Of a stretch of 64,000 bases of DNA, positions 20,253-29,279 are shown piece by piece. The stretch comes from Dyadobacter sp. SG02 (GTDB lineage Bacteria; Bacteroidota; Bacteroidia; Cytophagales; Spirosomataceae). A program made the translations under genes and the position numbers. The stretch lies in assembly GCF_900109045.1 (NCBI RefSeq), contig NZ_FNYL01000004.1, forward strand, positions 568,369-632,368, written 5' to 3'. The notes below the pieces were generated by a model. It had not been told where the DNA came from. It was given only the letters and a program-made list of their open reading frames with translations, and ran no database searches. Position 1 is the first letter of the stretch; each line of letters begins with the position of its first letter.

Positions 20253-21905
20253 ATGAAAAAGTATCTTCGTTCCATTTTGCTGGCCGCTCCGGTTGTGGGT
20301 GGGCTCGCATTCGTTTCCTTCCGTCAGGACGACCGCCTTTTCGAAATCGCGCGAAATCTGGACATCTATGCGACGCTTTTCAAGGAATTGAATGCGTATT
20401 ATGTCGATGAGATCAATCCCAACCAGCTGATCAAGACCAGTATCGATAATATGCTCCGCTCGCTCGATCCTTACACCGTATACTACGCCGAGGACGACAT
20501 CGAGGACTACATGACCCTGACCACCGGCAAATACAACGGCATTGGTGCGATGGTCAATTCCGCCGACGGCAAGCATACCGTGATGATGGTATATGAAGAT
20601 ACCCCGGCACAAAAAGCGGGATTGCAACTCGGCGACGAGATTACGAAAATCAACGATATCGACCTTTCGACCCGCGAGGACTTCGACACGGGAAAACTGC
20701 TCAAAGGCCAGACCCAGACGGCCGTGAAGCTGACGGTAAAGCGCTATGGAATTACCAAGCCACTCGAAATCTCACTGAACCGTGACATCGTGAAGGTAAC
20801 CAATGTGCCCTACTACGGGATGCTGAACGAGGAGGTGGGTTATATCGATCTAAAAGACTTCACCGCCACCGCTTCCAGAGAAGTCCGTAATGCATTCCAG
20901 GAGCTGAAAGGCAAAGGCATGAAATCGGTCGTGCTCGACCTGCGCGATAACCCGGGCGGCTTGCTGAATATGGCCATTGAAATCTCGAATATATTCATTC
21001 CAAAAGGTGAGGAAGTGGTGTCGACCAAAGGAAAAGTAAGTGAATGGAACAAAACCTACACGGCTTACAATCCTGCGCTCGATACTGAAATACCGGTTGT
21101 GGTTCTGACCAATAACCGCAGCGCGTCCGCGGCAGAAATTGTTTCCGGCGTCATTCAGGATTACGACCGCGGCGTATTGATCGGTCAGCGGACTTACGGA
21201 AAAGGCCTCGTGCAAACCACGCGTGACCTTTCATTCAATACTAAAATGAAGATCACCACTGCCAAATATTACATTCCAAGCGGCCGGTGCATCCAGGCGA
21301 TCGATTACAGCCATCGCAACGACGACGGCAGCGTAGGTAAGATCCCCGATTCGCTCATGACCGAGTTCAAGACGCGCAATGGCCGTGTGGTATTTGACGG
21401 TGGCGGTATTTTGCCCGACATTATTACTGAGAAGGAAAACTATTCACCACTGGCCATTTCGCTGGGCCGTAACCGGTTGTTCTTCGATTACGCGGTGAAA
21501 TACCATTTCGAACACCCGACCATTAAACCTGCCAAGGAATTTCACCTGACAGACGCCGATTATGCTGCGTTTACCAAATGGCTGGGCGACAAGGAATACG
21601 ACTACACCACACAGGTAGAACGCGACCTGAACGATCTGGAAGCCTCCGCCAAGAAGGAAAAATCATTGGAAGTAATTGAAGATCAACTGAAAGCATTGAA
21701 ATCCAAACTTTCACACAGCAAGGATAACGACCTCCAAATCTTCAAACCCGAGATCAAAAGAATACTCGAAGAAGAGATTATCAAGCATTACTACCTGGAA
21801 AAAGGCATGCGGGAGGCTTCTTTCAATGAAGATCCCGAAGTAAAAGCGGCGCTGGCGCTTTTCAAAGAACCGGCCCGTTACAGCCAGCTTTTGAAAAAGA
21901 AATAA
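20253..21905 (+). CDS. C-terminal processing S41 protease
   Basis: A CtpA/Prc-type serine protease of 550 residues, exported by an N-terminal hydrophobic segment (about 5-23, possibly an anchor). A PDZ domain (about 85-165, GIGAMVNSADGKHTV...DTPAQKAGLQLGDEI) precedes the protease domain, with VVLDLRDNPGGLL, catalytic Ser292 in NNRSASAAEIVSG and general base Lys317 in RTYGKGLVQ. A helical C-terminal extension (residues 440-550) follows. It acts on periplasmic or outer-membrane proteins. It starts 6 bp after rnpA and has a terminator at 21915. Confidence 0.93.
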   Translation: MKKYLRSILLAAPVVGGLAFVSFRQDDRLFEIARNLDIYATLFKELNAYYVDEINPNQLIKTSIDNMLRSLDPYTVYYAEDDIEDYMTLTTGKYNGIGAMVNSADGKHTVMMVYEDTPAQKAGLQLGDEITKINDIDLSTREDFDTGKLLKGQTQTAVKLTVKRYGITKPLEISLNRDIVKVTNVPYYGMLNEEVGYIDLKDFTATASREVRNAFQELKGKGMKSVVLDLRDNPGGLLNMAIEISNIFIPKGEEVVSTKGKVSEWNKTYTAYNPALDTEIPVVVLTNNRSASAAEIVSGVIQDYDRGVLIGQRTYGKGLVQTTRDLSFNTKMKITTAKYYIPSGRCIQAIDYSHRNDDGSVGKIPDSLMTEFKTRNGRVVFDGGGILPDIITEKENYSPLAISLGRNRLFFDYAVKYHFEHPTIKPAKEFHLTDADYAAFTKWLGDKEYDYTTQVERDLNDLEASAKKEKSLEVIEDQLKALKSKLSHSKDNDLQIFKPEIKRILEEEIIKHYYLEKGMREASFNEDPEVKAALALFKEPARYSQLLKKK

Positions 21906-21914
21906 TACCATCCG

Positions 21915-21939
21915 GCCCGTCGCTCGCGGCGGGCTTTTT
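21915..21939 (+). terminator. Intrinsic terminator after the S41 protease gene
   Basis: GCCCGTCG (21915-21922) pairs with CGGCGGGC (21927-21934) around CTCG, followed by TTTTT. It ends just before tsaB. Confidence 0.9.
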
Positions 21940-21947
21940 GTTTTTAT

Positions 21948-22643
21948 ATGCTTCTATTAAGTATCGACACCTCGATCCGCGGATGCTCAGTAGCCGTTCA
22001 CAATGATACGGGCTTGCTGGCTGCCTACGATCTTTTCACCGATAAATCCTCGTCGGCCATGCTCACCACGCTCATGCGCGACAGCGTGACGCACGCGGGA
22101 TTCGAACTCCCGGATATCGACGCGATCGTGGTCGCAAAAGGCCCCGGCTCGTATACCGGCCTGCGCGTGGGCGTATCCACAGCCAAGGGCCTGTGCTACG
22201 CGCTCGACAAGCCGCTGATCGCCATCAATACCTTGCAGGCGATGGCCCTACAACTCGCTCCATTTTTTCCCGGACATTTGTTCTGCCCGATGATCGACGC
22301 GCGACGTATGGAGGTCTATTCGGCCGTTTTCGATGATAGCAATGCATTCGTACAGGAAACACAGGCGGTGATTATGAATGAAAATTCTTTTGAAGACGTG
22401 CTGACGAATCATAAGGTCGTATTCTTCGGCGATGGCGCCGCGAAATGCAAGCCGATATTGGAAAAACATTCGAATGCGGTTTTCCCGGCAACGGATATTA
22501 AACCTTCGGCTAAAACCGTCGGCCAGCTGGGTACGATCGCTTTTCAAAATGCCCGGTTCGAGGATGTGGCGTCATTTGAACCCTATTACCTGAAAGATTT
22601 CATGTCGCCCGCACCGCGGAAAGCCAGTACATTGGTGCAGTAA
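21948..22643 (+). CDS. tsaB: tRNA t6A-modification protein TsaB
   Basis: The scaffold partner of TsaD/TsaE in making threonylcarbamoyladenosine at position 37 of ANN-decoding tRNAs. The 231-residue protein has the ASKHA-fold start LLSIDTSIRGCSVAV and the diagnostic KGPGSYTGLRVGVSTAKGL. It starts 9 bp after the preceding terminator, so it either has its own promoter within that short gap or relies on readthrough. Confidence 0.95.
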   Translation: MLLLSIDTSIRGCSVAVHNDTGLLAAYDLFTDKSSSAMLTTLMRDSVTHAGFELPDIDAIVVAKGPGSYTGLRVGVSTAKGLCYALDKPLIAINTLQAMALQLAPFFPGHLFCPMIDARRMEVYSAVFDDSNAFVQETQAVIMNENSFEDVLTNHKVVFFGDGAAKCKPILEKHSNAVFPATDIKPSAKTVGQLGTIAFQNARFEDVASFEPYYLKDFMSPAPRKASTLVQ

Positions 22644-22717
22644 ACAACGATTTTACAAGTTTCGCCAAACAATCGCCCGCATTTTGTTGTTAGCCTTTTT
22701 GTAAATGGATTTTTAGC

Positions 22718-23251
22718 ATGGAAACTGACGAAATTGTAAACCGGGTTGCCACCAGCGGCATTATGTCTCTCGACCTCGAAGAGCTTTACCATCCCGGCGA
22801 ACGCATTGTTTACGATATTAAGGACAACCTCTGGCAGGGCATGATCCTGCGGGAAAAGGATTTCCGCGACTTTCTTAAAAGCCACGACTGGTCGCAGTAC
22901 CAGGGCAAAAATGTGGCAATAATTTGCTCGGAAGACGCCATTGTACCTACCTGGGCCTATATGCTGCTTGCCGTGCAGCTGGAACCTTACGCGAATGCAT
23001 TTGTTTTCGGTGATTTGAATGCTTTGGAAGACAAACTCTTCTCCGACGCTATTGCCAAGCTCAATGCGGAGGAATTTGCAGGAAAACGGGTGGTAGTAAA
23101 AGGTTGCAGCAAGGTGGATGTGCCAGTTTCGGCCTATGTAGCGGTGAGCAAATTGCTGAAACCCGTTGTACAAAGCCTGATGTTCGGCGAGCCTTGCAGT
23201 ACTGTACCACTTTACAAAAAGCCCAAGTCTTCCGTTTCCTCGACCGACTGA
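22718..23251 (+). CDS. DUF2480 family protein
   Basis: A 177-residue soluble protein typical of Bacteroidota. It contains SLDLEELYHPGERIVYDIKDNLWQGM-type and QGKNVAIICSEDAIVPTWAYMLL segments, and VKGCSKVDVPVSAYV near the end. The function of the family is unknown. Its last 40 bp overlap the 3' end of rnhB on the other strand, so the two mRNAs are complementary at their ends. Confidence 0.85.
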   Translation: METDEIVNRVATSGIMSLDLEELYHPGERIVYDIKDNLWQGMILREKDFRDFLKSHDWSQYQGKNVAIICSEDAIVPTWAYMLLAVQLEPYANAFVFGDLNALEDKLFSDAIAKLNAEEFAGKRVVVKGCSKVDVPVSAYVAVSKLLKPVVQSLMFGEPCSTVPLYKKPKSSVSSTD

Positions 23252-23838
23252 TCGGCTTCTTCTTTGATCAATTTGAATGTCATCCGGTGATACGAGCACG
23301 GGCCGTGCAGCACGATCGCCTTGCGGTGATGGATCGTCGGATAACCGACATTCTGTTCCCAGCCATAATGCGGGAATTGCCGGGATAAGTTGCTCATCAG
23401 CTCGTCCCGGTAATTTTTTGCCAGAACCGAGGCGGCTGCAATCGACAGGTAATGCGCGTCGCCCTTGATAATGCAGGTGTGCGGGATCATCGGGTAAGGC
23501 GTGAAGCGGTTACCGTCGACCAGTAAATGCTCGGGACGCACCCGTAGCTTGTCGATCGCCCGGTGCATGGCCAGAAAACTCGCTTTCAGGATATTGATTT
23601 TATCAATTTCAACATTATCCACCTCGGCCACGGCCCAGGAAATGGATTCGCGGATGATTTCCTTTTCCAGTTCCAAACGTTGCGCTTTGGTAAGTTGCTT
23701 GGAATCGTTCAGGAATGAATGCTTGTAATCACGCGGCAAAATTACTGCCGCGGCCACCACAGGTCCTGCCAGGCAGCCCCTTCCTACTTCATCCAACCCC
23801 GCCTCGATGGCATCGATATTGTAATAAGCTTTCAGCAT
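23212..23838 (-). CDS. rnhB: Ribonuclease HII
   Basis: Removes RNA, including single ribonucleotides, from RNA-DNA hybrids. The catalytic acidic residues are in GLDEVGRG (Asp, Glu), LLVDGN (Asp) and IKGDAHYLSIAAASVLAK (Asp). The ATG at 23838 gives 208 residues, the normal length; the longer frame to 23910 lies inside the neighbour. Its ATG overlaps the stop of the upstream VWA gene as ATGA, implying translational coupling, so rnhB is the last gene of the VWA operon. Confidence 0.95.
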   Translation of the reverse strand: MLKAYYNIDAIEAGLDEVGRGCLAGPVVAAAVILPRDYKHSFLNDSKQLTKAQRLELEKEIIRESISWAVAEVDNVEIDKINILKASFLAMHRAIDKLRVRPEHLLVDGNRFTPYPMIPHTCIIKGDAHYLSIAAASVLAKNYRDELMSNLSRQFPHYGWEQNVGYPTIHHRKAIVLHGPCSYHRMTFKLIKEEADQSVEETEDLGFL

Positions 23839-24857
23839 CAATCTTCCAGAATGTTGGCCATAAATGTACCCTTCGTACCGATAGCTGCGAGCAGCAATGC
23901 AACTGCCCAATAGAGGTAAACACGGTAGTAATCCTTCACGTCGCGCGACAGTATATCGCGGGATTTCACTTTCTCCAACTGGTCGATCTGTTTGAAGACC
24001 GTTTCCAGTGTCGTGTTATCGGTAGCGCGAAAATACTTACCGTTGCCGATTCCCGCAATATTTTGCAGCTCTCCTTCATCCATTAATGCCCCCGCATTGG
24101 CCGTAGTATCGGCTTTCGACATCTTTTTAGGTCGACCAACTGAAATGGTATAGACCTTCACCCCGAATGCATTAGCCAGTTGCGCCGAGGTCGTCGGTCC
24201 GAGGTTACCCGAGGTATTATCGCCGTCGCTGATCAGGATCGCGACCTTGCTCTCGCCGGGCGTATCACGCATTCTGTTCACAGCTACCGCCAATGCACTG
24301 CCGATCGCCGTTCCGGGCGTAGGGATGAGGCTCGGATTGACTTCGTCGAGGAAACCGTATAATAATTCGTAATCGGTGGTAAGCGGGCAGAGCGATACGG
24401 CCTCGCCAGCAAAAACGATCAGGCCGATCCGGTCCTGCAACCTGCCTTTGATAAACTGCCGCGCCATTCGCTTGGCCGCTTCGAGGCGGTTTGGGCTCAG
24501 GTCCTTTTCAATCATCGAATCCGAAATGTCCAGCAGCAGCATAATGTCGATACCCTCCGAATATTGGTCTTTCCTCTCCGAAACCACCTGTGGCCGGGCC
24601 AATGCGACCAGAATGAGGCAAATCGCCAGGCCTACGCAAACAGGTTGGACAAACCGCAGCAATGTAAGCCAGCTCCGGAAACCTGTGACGGAAGTGTAGG
24701 TAATGGTGAGCCGCTGCTTGTGCTTGCGGTGTAATGCGTTCCTCAACCAAAACAAGAAAGGAATCAACGGCAGTAGATAGAGGAAATAGGGATATACCCA
24801 TTCGTAAGACCTCAGCGTGTTGTACCCAAACCATTCCAGTGAAAACCAGTTTTCCAT
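23838..24857 (-). CDS. BatA-like VWA-domain membrane protein
   Basis: A 339-residue protein. Two N-terminal membrane segments (about 22-40 and 70-87), preceded by RSYEWVYPYFLYLLPLIP, are followed by a VWA domain with the MIDAS motif LLLDISDSM, a conserved Thr in TPGTAIG and DGDNTSG, and a C-terminal membrane segment (YWAVALLLAAIG). BatA-type proteins form an inner-membrane VWA complex in Bacteroidota linked to aerotolerance or envelope stress. It is third in the DUF58 operon and overlaps rnhB. Confidence 0.88.
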   Translation of the reverse strand: MENWFSLEWFGYNTLRSYEWVYPYFLYLLPLIPFLFWLRNALHRKHKQRLTITYTSVTGFRSWLTLLRFVQPVCVGLAICLILVALARPQVVSERKDQYSEGIDIMLLLDISDSMIEKDLSPNRLEAAKRMARQFIKGRLQDRIGLIVFAGEAVSLCPLTTDYELLYGFLDEVNPSLIPTPGTAIGSALAVAVNRMRDTPGESKVAILISDGDNTSGNLGPTTSAQLANAFGVKVYTISVGRPKKMSKADTTANAGALMDEGELQNIAGIGNGKYFRATDNTTLETVFKQIDQLEKVKSRDILSRDVKDYYRVYLYWAVALLLAAIGTKGTFMANILED

Positions 24858-24870
24858 TCAAATGACCGGG

Positions 24871-25797
24871 TTAAGCGATGGGACTGTCGAGTACAAACTT
24901 CCTTTTTGCCCTATACAAGCGTGTAGCGCCCGTTTTGAGCACTTCAAGGTATGTTTCCATATTCCCCGACCGCCCTTGTCCGTACACAATGCTGTCCATG
25001 TTTTTCAGGGCATCGGCCAGTGCGTCGTCGGGCATATTATCGATGATTTCACGTGTAGTATAAGTTGCAAAAGGCTTTTTTTCCAACCTTTCCAGGTAGT
25101 TTTTCCATATGATAATGGCCTTTTCGGCGTCTTTGATATTGCCCTTCTCGCGCGCGCTACGCATGAGGCGGTTGAACGAGCGCACATATTCCAAATGCCG
25201 GCGCTGTAATTTGAGCAGCTGCCATTGTTTGTATATATCCCGGCCAAAAACCCAGTAAATGCTACCCACCACGCCGATAATCAATGCTACCGAACCGATC
25301 AGCATGGAAAAGTTGAATTCGCGGCTCAGGACGGCAAGTGCCGTTTCCTCCTTCAATACCGGCTTTTTTTTGAGATCGATATTATTGCTTTTAATAAGCA
25401 AAACCGAATCGGGTGCGGTGTAAACGGCTGTGCAATCCTTTTTTTGGAATACAAAAACAGGTAAGCGGAGCTTTTGAACTTTCGAAACGTCGAACGAAAT
25501 GAGGTGGTAAACCGCGCTGTCGAGCGTGCCGCGGGCATCGGTACTGGACACAAATGTTCTCTGCGATACCAGCTCGAAAGGCGAAAAGTCGTAGGTACTG
25601 TCGGGAAAGAATATCTCGGACTCGGGGCTGTGGCGGACGCTCAGCGAAAAGTAAACAGGCTTGCCGACTTCCACGCTGTCGGTCAGGAAAACACCTTTCG
25701 GGCTTGTCCGCTGTTTGCGTACATCTCTTGCCATGCCCGAAAAGCACAACAAAAAGCCTATTGCGACCGAGAAGATTACCTGAAAAACCCTAGCCAT
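24871..25797 (-). CDS. Membrane protein of the VWA/DUF58 operon
   Basis: A 308-residue protein with a signal peptide (about 1-24). A periplasmic beta-rich region resembling the front half of BatD-like proteins follows (GVFLTDSVEVGKPVYFSLSVRHSPESEIFFP), then one membrane segment (about 168-186, SMLIGSVALIIGVVGSIYWVFG) and a cytoplasmic helical tail. The position between the DUF58 and VWA genes suggests a partner of the VWA complex. Its start overlaps the DUF58 gene end by 8 bp. The exact family is not certain. Confidence 0.75.
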   Translation of the reverse strand: MARVFQVIFSVAIGFLLCFSGMARDVRKQRTSPKGVFLTDSVEVGKPVYFSLSVRHSPESEIFFPDSTYDFSPFELVSQRTFVSSTDARGTLDSAVYHLISFDVSKVQKLRLPVFVFQKKDCTAVYTAPDSVLLIKSNNIDLKKKPVLKEETALAVLSREFNFSMLIGSVALIIGVVGSIYWVFGRDIYKQWQLLKLQRRHLEYVRSFNRLMRSAREKGNIKDAEKAIIIWKNYLERLEKKPFATYTTREIIDNMPDDALADALKNMDSIVYGQGRSGNMETYLEVLKTGATRLYRAKRKFVLDSPIA

Positions 25798-26677
25798 TGG
25801 CCGTACTTTTGGTATAACGCCTCACCTTAAACAAATGGATCAGCGCCGGCACATAGTCTTCCTGGGTATTAATGGAAATATAGTCGGCGCGGTTCTGATG
25901 GCACAGCCTTTCGAGCTCGGCGCTGCGCTTGCCGAAGCGATTGGCCATTTCCTCACGGTATTGTTTGGAGGATGTGTTCACCCAAACGGTCGTCTTCTTT
26001 TCCGCATCGTAAAGCGGGATAATGCCTAATCCGGGCAGGTTCACCTCCCTCGAATCATACAAATGGATCACAATGAGGTCGTGCTTGCGGGCCAGTGCTT
26101 TGAGGTTATGCTGGTAGTTGTTATCGATGAAATCGGAGATCAGGAATATCAGGCTGCGGCGGCGGAGCACATTCAATGCAACCAGAATGGCCTCGGCGAT
26201 ATTGGTTTTGGTCGATTCGGGAACGAGTTTGTAAAGCTCTGAAATGAGGCCGTAACCATGTTTCATACCGTCGGAAGGGCGAATGTACCGCTCATTTTTA
26301 TCCGAAAAACAGAGCAACCCTACCCGGCTCGCTTCCTGAATGGCCGAGAGCGTGAGCACCCCGCATATTTCCTTCGCAATATCGATTTTGAGTTTCTTGA
26401 TCTCCCCCACCTGCTGCGACGCGCTTACGTCGAGCATGAAGAAGGCCGTTTGCTCTTTATCCTCTTTAAAAATCTTGACAAATGTCCCATGCCCCTTCGC
26501 AGAAGTGTTCCAGTCGATCGCCCGCACGTCGTCGCCATACTGGTACAAGCGCAGGTCGTCGAATTCCAGGCCGGACCCTTTGAATACCGAATGGAAATTG
26601 CCGTGACGCTCGCTGGTCACCGCTTTCCGCATCCGGATTTCATACTTCCTTAACTTTCCCAGGAACTGCTCAAACAT
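25790..26677 (-). CDS. DUF58 domain protein
   Basis: A 295-residue cytoplasmic protein with the DUF58 signature GSGLEFDDLRLYQYGDDVRAIDWNTSAK and a VWA-like fold (FFMLDVSASQQ, LISDFID). DUF58 proteins occur with MoxR ATPases and VWA proteins as a chaperone-like system. It is the first gene of the four-gene minus-strand operon DUF58, membrane protein, BatA-like, rnhB. The usual MoxR ATPase is not encoded upstream: the next gene is a divergent lipoprotein. Confidence 0.9.
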   Translation of the reverse strand: MFEQFLGKLRKYEIRMRKAVTSERHGNFHSVFKGSGLEFDDLRLYQYGDDVRAIDWNTSAKGHGTFVKIFKEDKEQTAFFMLDVSASQQVGEIKKLKIDIAKEICGVLTLSAIQEASRVGLLCFSDKNERYIRPSDGMKHGYGLISELYKLVPESTKTNIAEAILVALNVLRRRSLIFLISDFIDNNYQHNLKALARKHDLIVIHLYDSREVNLPGLGIIPLYDAEKKTTVWVNTSSKQYREEMANRFGKRSAELERLCHQNRADYISINTQEDYVPALIHLFKVRRYTKSTANG

Positions 26678-26761
26678 AAGTTTTGCAAAAAAATCACCAC
26701 CTTTGTCGTCTGGTGTACCTAAAACAAAGATAGGTATTTTGATAGTAAGCTACGCCCTGCG

Positions 26762-27121
26762 ATGAAATTCACGACCGGTATAAGCCTCCTGGCGCTCTTT
26801 TCGCTGCTGTTTTCGGCCTGCTCCGAAGAGGAAAAGCCACCGAAAGGCACATTATCTGAGGACAAGATGGCAGCCATCCTGACCGACGTCCACCTGGCCG
26901 AATCGCGCGTGAACCGTTTGCAGCTCAAATCGCTCGATTCGTCGCTCATGATATTTAACCGTTTGAAAAGTGATATCTGGAAAAAGCACAAGGTTGATAC
27001 GACGGCATACCGCGAGAGCTATTCTTACTATATGAGCCATCCCGAGCGCATGACGACCATTTACGAAAAAGTGAACAAGAAAATTGAGGATCGGGAGAAA
27101 AATAACAATATTAAGCTCTGA
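26762..27121 (+). CDS. DUF4296 lipoprotein
   Basis: A 119-residue protein with a lipoprotein signal (SLLFSACSEE; acylated Cys about residue 20) and the DUF4296 body: MAAILTDVHLAESRVN, then a helical segment and YYMSHPERMTTIYEKVNKKI. Members are Bacteroidota-specific envelope lipoproteins of unknown role. It is divergent from the DUF58 operon and 55 bp before a glycosyltransferase gene with which it may be co-transcribed. Confidence 0.88.
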   Translation: MKFTTGISLLALFSLLFSACSEEEKPPKGTLSEDKMAAILTDVHLAESRVNRLQLKSLDSSLMIFNRLKSDIWKKHKVDTTAYRESYSYYMSHPERMTTIYEKVNKKIEDREKNNNIKL

Positions 27122-27176
27122 ATTTTTTGTATCGCGCTCTATACTACGCATTTAACTTCTAAACTGGACAATTTCT

Positions 27177-27938
27177 GTGAACGATTGCATTGTAGTTATC
27201 CCTACCTACAACGAACTTGAAAATGTTGAAGCCATTATCCGGAAGGTTTTCAGCCTGAAACATCCGTTTGACCTGTTGATTATAGACGACGGGTCGCCGG
27301 ACGGCACCGCAGGGATTGTCAAGGAGTTAATGAAGGAATTTTCAGGCCTTCACCTCGTAGAAAGAAAGGGAAAACTGGGTCTGGGTACCGCTTACATCCA
27401 CGGCTTCAAATGGGCGCTAGAAAAAGGGTATAATTATATTTTCGAAATGGATGCCGACTTCTCGCATCCGCCAGAGGACCTGATCCGCCTGTACAACGCG
27501 TGTGCGAACGAAGGCCACGATGTGGCGGTTGGCTCGCGGTATATTACCGGCGTGAATGTGGTGAACTGGCCGATCAACCGCGTTTTGATGTCCTATTTCG
27601 CAGGATATTACGTTCGGACGATCACCGGAATGCCGATCATGGACCCTACTGCCGGTTTCATCTGCTACACCGCCAAAGTGCTGAATACGATCAATCTCGA
27701 CAATATCCGGTTTATCGGTTACGCATTCCAGATCGAGATGAAGTTTAACTCGTGGAAATACGGTTTCAGCATTACCGAGGTACCGATCATCTTCACCGAC
27801 CGTACCAAAGGCGCCTCAAAAATGTCAAAAGGCATTTTCAAGGAAGCCATCTTTGGTGTGATCACATTGAAAATCAACAGTTATTTCAAAAGGTATATCC
27901 CTAAGCATTCAGCTCAGAAATTGCCAGCCAACTCATAA
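27177..27938 (+). CDS. Polyprenol-phosphate mannosyltransferase-like GT2
   Basis: A 253-residue family 2 glycosyltransferase of the Dpm1 type: CIVVIPTYNELENVE, LIIDDGSPDGT, EMDADFSHPPEDL (DxD), GSRYITGVNVVNWP and a conserved Arg/Lys-rich tail (TDRTKGASKMSKGIFKEA). Such enzymes load mannose or another sugar on polyprenyl phosphate for GT-C transferases. There is no membrane segment at the C-terminus. The start is GTG at 27177. Its 3' end overlaps the convergent amidohydrolase by 38 bp. The donor sugar is not proven. Confidence 0.9.
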   Translation: MNDCIVVIPTYNELENVEAIIRKVFSLKHPFDLLIIDDGSPDGTAGIVKELMKEFSGLHLVERKGKLGLGTAYIHGFKWALEKGYNYIFEMDADFSHPPEDLIRLYNACANEGHDVAVGSRYITGVNVVNWPINRVLMSYFAGYYVRTITGMPIMDPTAGFICYTAKVLNTINLDNIRFIGYAFQIEMKFNSWKYGFSITEVPIIFTDRTKGASKMSKGIFKEAIFGVITLKINSYFKRYIPKHSAQKLPANS

Positions 27939-29094
27939 GGCCGGTCGAAATTTCGAGAGCGCTTTCGTCGATATCGAATGTAGGTGTGTGCACGCCGGAA
28001 ATGATTCCGCGTGCCTCATTGCGCGTTCCCAGGCGGTAGAAGCACGAGTCGACTACCTGTGAGTAAAATGCGAAATCTTCGCCGGCCATCCAGAGGTCGA
28101 GGTCGATGACGTTTTCGGCGCCCATGTAGCCAATGGCGGCAGTTCTGGTGCGTCTGGTCAGTTCAGGATGGTTTTTCAGGAAAGGATAACCTTTCACGAT
28201 TTCGAATTCGCAACTTCCGCCCATCGCTTCGGCGATATTTTCAGCCATTTTCTTCATGCGGCGCAGACCGTCCTCACGCCATTCCTCGTCCATACACCGC
28301 CACGTTCCCTGAATGGTAACTTCATTGGGAATCACATTCGTCACGCCATCGGCAATGAAACGGCCGAATGAGAGTACCGACGGATTGGCAGGGTTGCGAT
28401 TGCGGCTGATGATCTGCTGCAATGCAACTATGATGTGGGACGCCATTAAAACCGGATCCACCAACTGGTGTGGCGCCGCTGCGTGGCCTCCTTTTCCTTT
28501 CACAGTCAGATACAATTCGTCGGTGCTGGCCATATACATTCCCTCGCGGAAACCGATTTTACCCACCGGGATATTAGGAGCCACGTGCTGGCCTACCATG
28601 CTGGCGGGTCTGGGATTTTCCAGAACACCTTCCTTGATCATCAATGAAGCGCCGCCCGGTGCTTTTTCCTCGGCCGGTTGGAACACCAACTTGATCGTAC
28701 CCTCGAACTCCTCGCGCAGTGCGTGCAGGATACGCGCCGTACCCAGGAGCGACGACGTGTGCACATCGTGCCCACACGCATGCATCACACCCGGGATCGT
28801 TGATTTATAAGGCACATCGTTCGCTTCAAGGATCGGCAATGCGTCCATATCGGCACGCAGGCCGACGATTTTTTTACCAGGATTACGCCCTTCGATGATC
28901 GCTACCACGCCCGTTCCGGCAATGCCTTCTTCGGGTTGAAGGCCAATTGCTGTGAGCTCCGATGCAACGTATTTAGCCGTTTTGAACTCTTCGAATGATA
29001 ACTCGGGGTTACTATGCAAATGATGGCGGTGGGCAATAATGTCTTCCGACTGATCCTTGGCAAGCGCTTTGATTTTTTCCTGAAGCTGGGACAT
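27901..29094 (-). CDS. M20 family amidohydrolase
   Basis: A metal-dependent aminoacylase/carboxypeptidase-type hydrolase of 397 residues. The zinc-binding motifs are HACGHDVH, VFQPAEEKAPGGA and DLDLWMAGEDFAFY, and the dimerisation domain contains GKGGHAAAPHQLVDPV. The family removes acyl groups from N-acyl amino acids (hippurate, N-acetyl-diaminopimelate or indole-acetyl conjugates); the substrate is unclear. It is divergent from the methyltransferase gene. A minus-strand TACCTTTG (29139-29132) lies 38 bp before the ATG, but no convincing TTG is found upstream of it. Confidence 0.9.
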   Translation of the reverse strand: MSQLQEKIKALAKDQSEDIIAHRHHLHSNPELSFEEFKTAKYVASELTAIGLQPEEGIAGTGVVAIIEGRNPGKKIVGLRADMDALPILEANDVPYKSTIPGVMHACGHDVHTSSLLGTARILHALREEFEGTIKLVFQPAEEKAPGGASLMIKEGVLENPRPASMVGQHVAPNIPVGKIGFREGMYMASTDELYLTVKGKGGHAAAPHQLVDPVLMASHIIVALQQIISRNRNPANPSVLSFGRFIADGVTNVIPNEVTIQGTWRCMDEEWREDGLRRMKKMAENIAEAMGGSCEFEIVKGYPFLKNHPELTRRTRTAAIGYMGAENVIDLDLWMAGEDFAFYSQVVDSCFYRLGTRNEARGIISGVHTPTFDIDESALEISTGLMSWLAISELNA

Positions 29095-29279
29095 GATATT
29101 GAAGTACTACGGGTTGTCTTTACAAAACATTCAAAGGTAATAATAAAAAAATGGCGCGGTATCGTCACCATGCAACAGAAAACACATCGCCCATTTGCTA
29201 AGAACGCGCCTCGCATTGGCTGGTGTTCCAAAGAAAAAGGGTAATTTTGACCGGATATGAATCAATCAGACACGCAAAA

